From contig CAZYDG010000080.1 of assembly GCA_964645835.1 (NCBI GenBank), positions 23,114 to 87,113 of the forward strand: DNA of 64,000 nt. The letters are read 5' to 3'. The translations under genes and the position numbers were made by a program. Positions 1 through 8,603 of the stretch are shown piece after piece. The stretch comes from CAZBME01 sp964645835. Lineage in GTDB: Bacteria; Desulfobacterota; Syntrophia; Syntrophales; UBA8958. The notes beneath the pieces are model-generated. The model was not told the DNA's origin. It saw only the letters and a list, made by a program, of their open reading frames with translations, and did not search any database. How positions within the stretch are numbered: the first letter of the stretch is position 1; each line of letters opens with the position of its first letter.

Positions 1-443
1 CCAGCCTCGGTGACACGGATATCGCGGTCCCGAAGATATGGTACAGCACAGACGAAAAGAGCGGGTTTCCCGTCGGGTCCGTCAAGTACGATGAGTTCAT
101 CGGCGGGATCATCGGTGATGCAGCCCACAACATGAACATTGAGACATTTCAGAAGCTCACGTGGTGCGTTCAGAAACGACGCCGAATCGTGATTTCCCGC
201 CGTGACGACGACGTGGCGGTCAGGGGCGGCCGCAACACGGCAGAGAAAGCGATAATACAAGGTTTGGGCACGGTTGCTGGGCGTACTGTTATCAAAGACA
301 TCGCCCGCCACGAGGAGGACGTCGATGCTCTCCGACTCTATGAGATCCGCCAGCCAATTTAAAAATGCCTCATATTCCTCGTAGCGGCTGCGCTCGTAAA
401 GGGCCCGGCCAATGTGCCAATCGGAAGTATGGAGAACCTTCAT
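1..443 (-). CDS. sbcD: SbcD nuclease subunit, N-terminal part (runs off the window)
   Basis: The minus-strand reading frame begins with ATG at 443 and stays open to the window edge, giving 147 residues. It starts MKVLHTSDWHIG and contains AGDVFD and AGNHDS, the metal-binding blocks of the calcineurin-like phosphoesterase fold in the order typical of SbcD/Mre11. In the family, SbcD pairs with the ATPase SbcC to cleave hairpin and double-stranded DNA ends. The C-terminal half and any sbcC partner lie outside the window. The upstream neighbour is divergent. Family assignment is secure; the gene is truncated only by the window. Confidence 0.9.
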   Translation of the reverse strand, partial: MKVLHTSDWHIGRALYERSRYEEYEAFLNWLADLIESESIDVLLVAGDVFDNSTPSNRAQTLYYRFLCRVAAAPDRHVVVTAGNHDSASFLNAPRELLKCLNVHVVGCITDDPADELIVLDGPDGKPALFVCAVPYLRDRDIRVTEA

Positions 444-639
444 ATTCGTCCTTTTTAAGCCTCTTTGATAAACAGATTTAGCAGCATTTTCAGCCAAATT
501 CTATACCTTTTTCCAAAGCACAAGTTCCAATATTTTCATTTGGCGTATTTTTATTGACATATGGGCGGCGGCTCATTATCCTCATGTCATTTTAAAACCC
601 TGACTTATATCTTTTCAATCGAAGCGACGAGGCGAATCG

Positions 640-1147
640 ATGAAGGATACTTTTCGCATCAACCGGCAGCTTCAACCCGGTGAATACAAACTGATGGACG
701 TCTTTGCCGATGTCTGCATATGTCGTTGCCTACTTACCGTCTTCGAAGGGGAAGAGGAGTTCAGGCAGGTTATGGCATCAGCAAAGGTCGTTGTGGCTGA
801 TCTCCAGGTTGAGATGTTCGTTACCAACGAAAGACGGTACGATAATTATCGGCCATGACCACTTGAAGAATGCCCCTGATGAGATCCTGTACCTGGACAT
901 CATTCATGAGCTTTGTCACGTCAAACAGTACATGACCGGCCGTGACCTTTACGATGCCACCAAAGCCTATGTGGACCGGGAGACGGAAATCGAGGCCTAC
1001 GGGGTTACAGTTGATGAGGCACGCCGTACCGGTATGGACGAGAAACACATTGCTGATTACCTCCGCGTTTCGTGGATCACACCCGAAGAACATAAACGTC
1101 TGGCCCGCAGGTTGAATGTTGCCGTAAAAGGCGAAGGTGAGGATTGA
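640..1147 (+). pseudogene. Frameshifted HExxH zinc-peptidase-like protein
   Basis: Two overlapping frames make one sensible protein. The first (from ATG 640, ending 858) begins MKDTFRINRQLQPGEYKLMD. The second frame carries the rest, including IIHELCHVKQ, an HExxH zincin motif followed by a helix and the acidic YVDRETEIEAYG segment that often supplies the third metal ligand. The switch falls at about 825-845, where the frame moves by one base. Joined, the product would be about 168 residues. It is either a genuine frameshift mutation or a sequencing/assembly error. The precise peptidase family is not recognised and nothing nearby suggests a substrate. Confidence 0.55.
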
Positions 1148-1235
1148 TTTCCTTGATTATTTGTGAAGTTTTTGATAGGCCGCTATGCAGAAATGCCGAT
1201 AATATTGACAGGAGACCCAATTTATTAAGGAGAGC

Positions 1236-2375
1236 ATGATGAGAAGATCTTATTGCGGATGGATGATTGTTATTCTGTGTTGTGTTTTCTTTACCGGTTG
1301 TGCGTCAACCATGAAATTTTCCGCCGTCGATCTCAATGATCAGATCAAGTCTGGTCAATTGATGAAAAAAGTGGACAATGCCGTCATTCTTGTGGACCGG
1401 TCCGCTTCCATGGAAGAGCGTTATGGCAACGCCCGGCGGCTGGAACTGGGGAGTGACGTAACGAATCACTTCGTGGAAACCATGCCGGATATCGATCTTA
1501 AAGTAGGCGTACGTAGTTTTGCCGGTGATGAAACCCCTCTTATCTACGGCATGTCGGCTTTTAATAAAGCCGACCTCCTTCAAAACATCCAAAGCAACAG
1601 CCAGGGTGCGGGTAGAACGCCTCTCGGTGAAGCCATCCGTGCTGCAGGGGATGATCTGAAACCCTATTCAGGTCCGTTGGCGCTGATCATTGTGAGTGAT
1701 TTCGAGACACTTCTTAACCTCGACGATATACGCCCCAAATATGCTCTGGAAAGCGTCGCCCAAGTGAAGGCCCTTTACGGCGACAGATTGTGCATCTATA
1801 CGATTCAGGTGGCCCAGGCACCCGGCGGCACGGCGTTGGTCCAGGCCATACAGAAGGAAGCCAAATGCGGCCTTGCGGTCAATGCCGATGATCTGGCAAC
1901 ACAGAAAGCGATGTCCGAATTTGTGAAGAAAATCTTCCTGGCCGATGCCGACCAGACTATGGGAGCCCAAAAGAAAGCTGCTGCGGGAACAGCCGAAAGT
2001 GATGCAAAAAATGCAGAGTCAGTCCAAGACAATTCCTTGACACTGGAAGATATCCATTTCGCTTTCGACAAAGCAGCTCTCACTGAAGATGGGCAACGCA
2101 TTCTTAAAAAACACGCCGCATGGCTTAAGGAAAACAAAAAGGGAACACTCACTGTTGAAGGTCATTGTGATGAACGGGGAACCACGGAATACAATCTTGC
2201 TCTGGGAGAGAAAAGGGCTACCGAAGCGAAGAAGTTCCTCGTGACATTGGGTGTCGAGAATACCCGTATCAAGACGATCAGCTACGGGAAGGAAAGACCG
2301 CTGGATCCGGGACATACGGAAACGGCGTGGGCCAAGAACCGCCGGGACCGTTTTGTTGTTTCACCGGTGAAATAA
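1236..2375 (+). CDS. OmpA-family lipoprotein with von Willebrand A-like domain
   Basis: The 379-residue product has a lipoprotein signal peptide with a lipobox-like FFTGC at about residue 21. A VWA-like region (about 50-230) contains the MIDAS-type pattern VDRSASM and, later, ALIIVSDFET. The C-terminal third (about 270-379) is an OmpA/Pal peptidoglycan-binding domain, seen in IHFAFDKAAL, VEGHCDERGTTEYN and RRDRF. The likely role is a peptidoglycan-anchored outer-membrane lipoprotein displaying a VWA interaction domain. Start: TAAGGAGAGC lies just before two adjacent ATGs (1236 and 1239), so the first is used. No neighbour indicates a partner. Confidence 0.85.
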   Translation: MMRRSYCGWMIVILCCVFFTGCASTMKFSAVDLNDQIKSGQLMKKVDNAVILVDRSASMEERYGNARRLELGSDVTNHFVETMPDIDLKVGVRSFAGDETPLIYGMSAFNKADLLQNIQSNSQGAGRTPLGEAIRAAGDDLKPYSGPLALIIVSDFETLLNLDDIRPKYALESVAQVKALYGDRLCIYTIQVAQAPGGTALVQAIQKEAKCGLAVNADDLATQKAMSEFVKKIFLADADQTMGAQKKAAAGTAESDAKNAESVQDNSLTLEDIHFAFDKAALTEDGQRILKKHAAWLKENKKGTLTVEGHCDERGTTEYNLALGEKRATEAKKFLVTLGVENTRIKTISYGKERPLDPGHTETAWAKNRRDRFVVSPVK

Positions 2376-2637
2376 TTGCCTTTTCCATGTTAGTCTCTTG
2401 GATTCGATGAGGCCAAATGCATTTGGCGCATGGTGGGCGGTGGACGTGACGAACGTCCTCCGCCTCTTTGACATCTTGCAGGTTGGTGAAAAATACCTTC
2501 CATGGGTAGTCCGGTCATGGCCAATAATTCCGGTTACCTCTCTATAATCTTTCTGTTGAATTTTTTTATAAGACATGGGTAGTATCGCCACACTCACTAG
2601 TGTGAATGATATCTATAATTCCAGAAGAGGACTTATC

Positions 2638-2820
2638 ATGCAAGAGGTCTTGACGGCGGTTACTTATCTCGTGGTTTGGCTAATCTGCCAGCGGGTCTTG
2701 GGAATCGAGAGCGGTCTTGCCAACCTTCTTATTTCACTGTCGGCGGCGATTGGCGTCTATATTTTTATGGCCGTCCGGGACTATCGGGCAAAAAAGAAGC
2801 AGGGGATGGACGATGAGTGA
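2638..2820 (+). CDS. Small two-helix membrane protein ahead of the histidine kinase
   Basis: A 60-residue protein starting MQEVLTAVTYLVVWLICQ. Two hydrophobic segments (about 6-22 and 27-46) are followed by a basic tail, RDYRAKKKQG. The ATG at 2638 is preceded by AGAGGA; an ATG 63 bases upstream has no such signal. Its stop codon overlaps the start of the kinase gene (ATGAGTGA), so the two are translationally coupled. The kinase has no membrane segment, which suggests this peptide could anchor or sense for it. That role is inference; I do not recognise a family. Confidence 0.65.
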   Translation: MQEVLTAVTYLVVWLICQRVLGIESGLANLLISLSAAIGVYIFMAVRDYRAKKKQGMDDE

Positions 2821-4882
2821 TCTGGATGCCCATGAATGCGTCAATGGCCATACGGAGCAGATCATCTATGATCGGAAGACCATCATGGATATCATCGAAG
2901 GGTCTCCCATTCCCAAATTCGTCATTAACAAAGAACACAAGGTCATCTTCTGGAACCGGGCATGTGAGGAACTGACGGGCTTTGGCGCAAAGGCTATGAT
3001 CGGAACGGATCGTCATTATCTCCCGTTTTACGGGGAGAAGCGTCCCCTCATTGCCGATTTGATTGTTGACAATGATATAGAGGGCCTGGAGAGATATTAC
3101 GGCACCAAACGGGTCCGCAAGTCGGATAAGGTCGCCGGGGCTTATGAAGCCCGGGATTATTATGTCAACCTCAACGGCAAAAGCCGTCACCTTTATTTCC
3201 TTGCCTCTCCCATTTATAATGAGCATGGCGAGATTATCGCTGCCGTCGAGACTCTTCAGGATGTTACCCGTGAGCGGGAGATGGAACTCAGCCTCAAAGA
3301 ATACGCCGAGAGCCTCCGGGATGAGTTGGACAAAAACATCACCCTCCAAAAAACCATCGAGGGTATTATTGAAGGATCACCTATCCCGATGTTTGTCATC
3401 GACAAGAATCATCAAGTCATGTTCTGGAATAAGGCCTTGGCCGAATTGACGGGTTACAGCGCCAAATCGATGGTTAAGACTGATCTCCATTATCTTCCTT
3501 TTTACTCCGAAGGGCGTCCTCTCATTGCCGATTTGATCGTGGACAACGATATTGACAGCCTGAATAAGTATTATATCAGCAAAAAGGTACGCATATCATC
3601 GGTGATCACCGGCGCCTACGAGGCTTGGGATTATTATGAAAACCTGGGCGGCAAGAGCCGTTACCTCCATTTTCAGGCAGCGCCAATCTATGATGACCAT
3701 GGGGAGATCATCGCTGCCATCGAGACCCTTGAAGACATCACCCGTGAAGAGGAGATGTCCCGTAATCTCAAGGAATACGCGGAAAGTCTCCAGAACGAGT
3801 TGGACGAAAATATCCATCTGAGGACGGAAATCGAGGGGCTGTACAATTACATCCAATCCATTCTGGAAAATTCTCCCGATATGCTCATAGAGGTCAATCG
3901 GGATGGCTATATTACGTTCGCCAGTCGTGGACGGGCAGACGGATGGAGCGTTTCCCAGATCACGGGGAAGCATTTCACGGAGACGAATCCGGATTGCCGG
4001 GACTTTCTCTTAACCCGATGGGAAGAGGTCAAAAAGGGGAACTTTCAGCCTTACGAAATAGAATATATAAGCAGGAAGGGGATGAAAAGATCATTTTTAA
4101 CATCACCTCGCCCTATGAAGGATCGGGACCGGTATCTGTTCGTCATGCGTGATATTACGGAATTCAAGGAGTTGGAAAAGAAGTATTACGAAACGCAAAA
4201 ACTGGCGGCCATGGGTCAACTATCGGCAGGCATCGCCCATGAGGTTCGCAATCCCCTGTCTTCCATCAAAATGAGCCTTCAAATTTTGGAGAAGCGGCTC
4301 CAGCCCGAAGGGAACGACCTGCGGCGCTTTAAGATCGCTCAGCGCGAGGTCGAGCACCTGGAAGAACTTGTCAATGATGTCCTCATTTTTGCCCGGCCTG
4401 TGGAACCCAAGAAAAAGCCTTACGAGGTGAAGCGGGTTGTTGAAAACGCTCTGGAGATGGCGGAAAAGATGATTTCCGATAAAAATATTGACGTTGTGAC
4501 GTCCTTCGCTGAAGACCTGCCCCTCTTCCTTGTCGACGGACCCATGCTGGAGCAGGCCCTTCAGAATCTTTTCCGCAATGCCATCGAGGCAATGGAGAAT
4601 GATGGATGCCTGACCATATCCGCGGAAAGGATGGAAGGCGATCCGTTTGCCATACTCCTTAAAGTTGTGGACAACGGATGTGGCATGGAGGATGGCGAAG
4701 CGTCCAATATCTTCAATCCTTTTTTTACAAGGAAGAAATACGGAACAGGCCTGGGGATGACCCAGGTTAAGAAGATCATCGATCTCCACCATGGGAGCAT
4801 CGAAATAGAGAGCAAAAAAGGGGAGGGAACGAAGATCCTCCTGTCCATTCCCGTGCAAGCAGTTGAGCAGCCTATATTGTAA
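2813..4882 (+). CDS. Soluble sensor histidine kinase with three PAS domains
   Basis: Taken from ATG 2813, which overlaps the preceding stop, the product is 689 residues. Two near-identical PAS units come first (about 20-145 and 160-285), sharing GSPIPxFVI, LPFYxExRPLIADLIVDNDI and the exit motif ETLxDxTRE. A third, divergent PAS follows (about 320-420). The HisKA helix carries GIAHEVRNP with the phospho-accepting histidine at about 476. The HATPase domain shows NLFRNAIEAM, DNGCGM and GTGLGM. No transmembrane segment is visible, so it should be cytoplasmic or recruited to the membrane by the small upstream protein. Its partner is the NtrC-type regulator 18 bases downstream. The signal is unknown. 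Confidence 0.9.
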   Translation: MSDLDAHECVNGHTEQIIYDRKTIMDIIEGSPIPKFVINKEHKVIFWNRACEELTGFGAKAMIGTDRHYLPFYGEKRPLIADLIVDNDIEGLERYYGTKRVRKSDKVAGAYEARDYYVNLNGKSRHLYFLASPIYNEHGEIIAAVETLQDVTREREMELSLKEYAESLRDELDKNITLQKTIEGIIEGSPIPMFVIDKNHQVMFWNKALAELTGYSAKSMVKTDLHYLPFYSEGRPLIADLIVDNDIDSLNKYYISKKVRISSVITGAYEAWDYYENLGGKSRYLHFQAAPIYDDHGEIIAAIETLEDITREEEMSRNLKEYAESLQNELDENIHLRTEIEGLYNYIQSILENSPDMLIEVNRDGYITFASRGRADGWSVSQITGKHFTETNPDCRDFLLTRWEEVKKGNFQPYEIEYISRKGMKRSFLTSPRPMKDRDRYLFVMRDITEFKELEKKYYETQKLAAMGQLSAGIAHEVRNPLSSIKMSLQILEKRLQPEGNDLRRFKIAQREVEHLEELVNDVLIFARPVEPKKKPYEVKRVVENALEMAEKMISDKNIDVVTSFAEDLPLFLVDGPMLEQALQNLFRNAIEAMENDGCLTISAERMEGDPFAILLKVVDNGCGMEDGEASNIFNPFFTRKKYGTGLGMTQVKKIIDLHHGSIEIESKKGEGTKILLSIPVQAVEQPIL

Positions 4883-4900
4883 GGAGAACCCTCTTTTCCC

Positions 4901-6277
4901 ATGGCAAAGATTCTTGTTATCGACGACGACAGCTCCATTGCGGAAACCCTGGATTTATACCTCACGGAAGAAGGCTATACGGTCTTTACGGCCCTGACGG
5001 GGACGGACGGGCTCAATCAGTATGTCAAGAATTCACCTGATCTTGTCATCCTGGATATCCGCCTTCCTGATATCGACGGATTTACCGTCCTGGAAGATCT
5101 GCGCGAGGAGGATGAAAACGTTAAGGTCATTATGATTACAGCCTTTCATGATATGGATTCAACAATCCGGGCCATGAAGGGCGGCGCCTTCGACTACATA
5201 CATAAACCCATCAATGTCGAGGAGTTGGACATGGCCATCAAGAAGGTCTTGAAGACCCTCGAAATGGAGAAAAAGATTAGCGGCCTGCTCAATGAACCTT
5301 CCCGGAGCTTCAAGGTTGGGGATATCGTGGCCAATAACAAGGAGATGAAGGAGATATTCAAGATCATCGGCGTCGTCTCCCAAAGCAAAACGACGGTCCT
5401 TATCCAGGGAGAAAGCGGAACGGGAAAGGAACTCATAGCCAAGGTTATCCACCATAATACCTCGCCCGATGAACCATATATTGCCGTCAACTGTTCTGCC
5501 ATCGTAGAGACCCTTCTGGAATCGGAACTTTTCGGCCATGAAAAGGGGTCTTTTACCGGGGCCGTTACGCGGAAGCTGGGAAAATTTGAATTGGCCCGTC
5601 AGGGGACAGTCTTTCTTGACGAGATCAGCGAAATGTCTTTGAATCTCCAGGCCAAGCTGCTGCGGGTCCTGCAGGAAATGGAGTTCGAGCGCGTCGGCGG
5701 CCGGGAGCGCGTGAAAGTCAACGCCCGGATCATCACGGCGACCAACAAGGATCTGCGGACCATGGTTAAGGAGGGTAAGTTCAGAGAGGATTTGTTCTAC
5801 CGCCTGAATATCGTCTCCATTCACCTGCCTCCCCTGCGGGAACGCCGGGAGGATATCCCCTATCTGGTCGATTATCTGCTGACGAAGATCAACAGGGAAC
5901 TTCATAAGCGGGTCGTCGGAGTCTCCAACGAGATGATGGAGATATTCATGAAATACCGCTGGCCGGGTAATGTCCGGGAATTGGAGAATCTACTGACCCG
6001 TGCCGTTGTGGTCGCCAAAGGCCATGTGCTGGCCCGCGGCGACTTTCCCGAATTGATCGATGAGGCGCCCGAGGTTGTGAGGGATAAAGTGGACGACGTT
6101 ATGGGCGAACCGGGAGCCCTGATGACACTTGATGCCATCGAGGAAAAGTATATCCGCAAAGTCATGCGGGAAAACAGCGGTAAAAATAAAGGAGAGATTT
6201 GCGAAATCCTGGGGATTTCCCGTCCCACCTTCGAACGAAAACTGGAAAAGTACGGAATTACGTTCGAAAAGGATTAA
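4901..6277 (+). CDS. NtrC-family sigma-54-dependent response regulator
   Basis: A 458-residue protein. An N-terminal receiver (1-120) has IDDD at 8-10 and phospho-acceptor D52 in LDIRLPD. The AAA+ domain (about 145-385) carries Walker A GESGTGKE and the sigma-54 contact loop as GSFTGA rather than the usual GAFTGA, then FLDEIS (Walker B) and RWPGNVREL. A Fis-type helix-turn-helix ends it (GEICEILGISRPTFERKLEK). It is co-transcribed with the PAS kinase and would be phosphorylated by it. The A-to-S change in the loop occurs in other family members and need not abolish function. Its targets are not evident from the sequence. Confidence 0.92.
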   Translation: MAKILVIDDDSSIAETLDLYLTEEGYTVFTALTGTDGLNQYVKNSPDLVILDIRLPDIDGFTVLEDLREEDENVKVIMITAFHDMDSTIRAMKGGAFDYIHKPINVEELDMAIKKVLKTLEMEKKISGLLNEPSRSFKVGDIVANNKEMKEIFKIIGVVSQSKTTVLIQGESGTGKELIAKVIHHNTSPDEPYIAVNCSAIVETLLESELFGHEKGSFTGAVTRKLGKFELARQGTVFLDEISEMSLNLQAKLLRVLQEMEFERVGGRERVKVNARIITATNKDLRTMVKEGKFREDLFYRLNIVSIHLPPLRERREDIPYLVDYLLTKINRELHKRVVGVSNEMMEIFMKYRWPGNVRELENLLTRAVVVAKGHVLARGDFPELIDEAPEVVRDKVDDVMGEPGALMTLDAIEEKYIRKVMRENSGKNKGEICEILGISRPTFERKLEKYGITFEKD

Positions 6278-6280
6278 CGC

Positions 6281-6856
6281 ATGAAAATCATTTCCGCTGA
6301 CTTCATCAAATCGGGGACGGCACCGGCCCACTATCCCCCGGATGACCTGCCTGAGGTGGCCTTTGCCGGCCGTTCCAATGTCGGCAAGTCATCCCTGATC
6401 AATTGCCTCGTCAACCGCAAGGGCCTTGCCAAGACAAGCAATACTCCCGGCCGGACCCAGGTCCTGAATTTTTTCGTGATCAATGGAAAATGGTATTTTA
6501 CCGATCTGCCGGGCTATGGTTATGCGAAAGTGCCCCAGGCAATCAAGCGCTTCTGGGGTCCTATGGCAGAGATTTACCTTAAGGAGAGGACGAATCTTCG
6601 TCTGGTTCTGCTGATCCTCGATATTCGCCGGGAACCCAACGAGGATGACCTCTCACTTCTCGATTGGCTTCGTGAATATGATATCCCGTGCCTGCCGGTC
6701 ATTACCAAAGCGGACAAGCTCTCACGGGGTCAGGCCAAGGTCCGTCAAAGTGAAATCAGCCGTCTATTGGGCATGGATGCCGCGTACACAGTTCTGTTCT
6801 CCGCCCAAACGGGTGTGGGGAGGGATCTGATCTGGAAGAGGATACAGGAAGTGTAG
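6281..6856 (+). CDS. engB: EngB/YsxC/YihA ribosome-biogenesis GTPase
   Basis: A 191-residue TRAFAC GTPase. G1 is GRSNVGKS (30-37), the G2 region has NTPGRTQ, G3 is DLPGYGYAKV and G4 is TKADKL. Length and motifs match EngB, which helps assemble the large ribosomal subunit. The start lies 3 bases after the regulator's stop, suggesting co-transcription with an unrelated two-component pair. The gene is followed almost directly by a MITE-like repeat. Confidence 0.95.
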   Translation: MKIISADFIKSGTAPAHYPPDDLPEVAFAGRSNVGKSSLINCLVNRKGLAKTSNTPGRTQVLNFFVINGKWYFTDLPGYGYAKVPQAIKRFWGPMAEIYLKERTNLRLVLLILDIRREPNEDDLSLLDWLREYDIPCLPVITKADKLSRGQAKVRQSEISRLLGMDAAYTVLFSAQTGVGRDLIWKRIQEV

Positions 6857-6859
6857 GGG

Positions 6860-7007
6860 CAGGCTGTTGAAAAACGTCCATCCCACGCTTTCGCGGGGAC
6901 GGCGTCTGCTGCGTTGCGCCGCAAGCTTCTTCAATCAAAGTACTTCTATGTACGTCTCATTCCTCAGCTTTTGCGCGCCTTGCATCTGGGCATTTTTGAA
7001 CAGCCTG
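6860..7007. repeat. MITE-like element, copy 1
   Basis: A 148-bp non-coding unit bounded by imperfect terminal inverted repeats: CAGGCTGTTGAAAAACG on the left and CATTTTTGAACAGCCTG on the right (15 of 17 positions pair). Copies with the same ends lie at 47479, 51252 and 53798, and a decayed one at 56692. The interior shares a block (ACGCTTTCGCGGGGACGGCG and following) with copy 3. It encodes no transposase. Mobility is inferred from structure and dispersal. Confidence 0.75.
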
Positions 7008-7052
7008 CCCAACATCATGTTTTCAACGACTCGCTAAGATTCCTGAATCAAA

Positions 7053-7107
7053 GTAGTCCATCCCTTCAGGGCTGCAAGAAAGCAGGGCTGAAGCCCTGCA
7101 CTACATT
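7053..7107. repeat. Dispersed palindromic repeat (GTAGTCCA...CTACATT type), copy 1
   Basis: Two palindromes lie side by side (CCCTTCAGGG and GCAGGGCTGAAGCCCTGC) between GTAGTCCA and CTACATT. The same unit recurs at 20361-20419. It resembles the short intergenic palindromes common in environmental bacterial genomes; no function can be read from it. Confidence 0.7.
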
Positions 7108-7223
7108 CTCTTGGAAGTTTGCAACACCCGGGCTGAAAGAGTTGCAGTATGGGTTCCGCTCGCTGATGCCTGGAAGGTGAGCTGAACATGCTCTACAAGA
7201 CGTCCCTTGTTTGTATGTATTAG

Positions 7224-8099
7224 TTAGCTAAGCCCCTCAAGGATTGCCTGTAGCTCCTTCTTTTCAAAATGATATGTTGTCCGGCAGAACTCGCACGTAA
7301 TGTCAATATCCCCATGTTCCTCAATCAATGATGCGATTTCCGCCGGTCCCAGAGAGATGACGACCCGTTCGAGACGCCTCTGGTTGCAGGAACAGGCTAG
7401 ATTCAGCGCCCCCATTTCCAGGGTGTGTAAGGGAGTATCGCCGAAAATAGCTTCCAGTATTGTTCCCGGCGTTCCCCCGTTGCGAAGGATCTGGGTGACG
7501 GGCGGCAATTTTTCCAGCCTTTCCATAAGGGTATCGATCATCGCGTCATCGGCGGGAGGAAATGCCTGGATCAGAAAACCGCCGGATGCGGTAACGGTTT
7601 CGTCGGGCTCGACAAAAACGCCCAGTCCCACGGCCGATGGGATCTGTTCTGATTCGGCGAAATAGTAGGCCAGATCCTGTGCAATTTCTCCGCTGCGGAT
7701 GGTGACGATTCCCTGATAGTTTTCCTGTCCTCCCAAATCCTTGATGACCGTGAGAAGACCGTTGTTCCCGACGACGCCCGAGACGTCGAGCTTTCCGGCC
7801 CGGGGCGGCAGGTCGGCATCCGGGTTGCCCACGAGCCCACGGACGTTGCCCAGGCGGTCGGCTTCGACGACAATGCGCCCAAGAGGGCCGTTCCCCTCGA
7901 ACTTAAGAGCGAGGCTCTGGTCTTTCTTCAGGAGCATGGCCATGAGAGCTCCACCGGTCAGCGCCCGTCCCAGAGCCGCTGAGGCCGTGGGGGCTGTGCA
8001 ATGAAGCTGAACTGCCTGATTCACGAGGTCGGTGGTCACGGCGGCCAAGCCCAGGATATTGCCGCTTTGCGTCATGGTTCGGATAAAGTAATTCTTCAT
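7224..8099 (-). CDS. hslO: Redox-regulated chaperone Hsp33
   Basis: The 291-residue product begins MKNYFIRTMTQSGN and includes SAALGRALTGGALMA and VVGNNGLLTVIKDLG, typical Hsp33 core segments. The C-terminal zinc switch is intact: CSCN followed about 30 residues later by CEFC. In the family, oxidation of these cysteines releases zinc and activates a holdase that protects unfolding proteins under oxidative stress. It stands alone on the minus strand, facing the engB operon. Full length, with no anomalies. Confidence 0.95.
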   Translation of the reverse strand: MKNYFIRTMTQSGNILGLAAVTTDLVNQAVQLHCTAPTASAALGRALTGGALMAMLLKKDQSLALKFEGNGPLGRIVVEADRLGNVRGLVGNPDADLPPRAGKLDVSGVVGNNGLLTVIKDLGGQENYQGIVTIRSGEIAQDLAYYFAESEQIPSAVGLGVFVEPDETVTASGGFLIQAFPPADDAMIDTLMERLEKLPPVTQILRNGGTPGTILEAIFGDTPLHTLEMGALNLACSCNQRRLERVVISLGPAEIASLIEEHGDIDITCEFCRTTYHFEKKELQAILEGLS

Positions 8100-8603
8100 G
8101 GCCGGATCGTCTATCAGAAATGCCCATAACCTGCAAGCCCTATGGTAATCGTAATTTGTACTAAATTTCAGCCAAATCGAATGGAAGATAGCGAGGCATT
8201 ACCTCTCCGGGTCAGGGGATTTTTCTTCTATTTCACCTGCAGATGACGCCACTGAGGCGAGTTGGAATATCCCATTCACCTTCAACCAATACCCTGCTAC
8301 CCCATTTCTTTGGGTCAGGGTGCATTGTAGTCTTTGCATTTTGGTGGTGGGTTGGAGGTGATTGGTGAGTGAGGCGGCCACGGATGGCGGGGGATGGGAA
8401 TGGGCTCCGGATGCCGACCGGCGGTCATAAATTGCAAAACTGGTTTTCCTTTTAGAGTACGGGACTTTCGGGATGTGAGAAACAATTTGGGCTTGACAGA
8501 TTATACGAATCGTGGTAGCGCCCCCATTGTTTGTGCAACAAGGGTTAACCAGTTAAAAAATGAATTATTGATTGAATGCAAACATATCTTGAGGTGGTAA
8601 CAC
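8100..8603. other. Intergenic region upstream of the Hdr cluster
   Basis: About 500 bases with no convincing gene. This is the divergent region between hslO and the Hdr/Flox-like operon and should hold both promoters. The only structured site I see is an imperfect palindrome, TTGTTTGTGCAACAA at 8527-8541, about 60 bases before the HdrA start. It could be an operator, and is loosely similar to Rex-type sites, but this is weak. A TTGACA at 8494-8499 has no clear -10 partner. Confidence 0.35.

Noticed and set aside
5560..5577. Loss of sigma-54 activation in the NtrC-like regulator because of GSFTGA
   Set aside because: Serine at this place occurs in functional family members, and all other AAA+ motifs are intact.
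8494..8520. Sigma-70 promoter for the Hdr operon
   Set aside because: TTGACA is present but no -10 at proper spacing; not supported.
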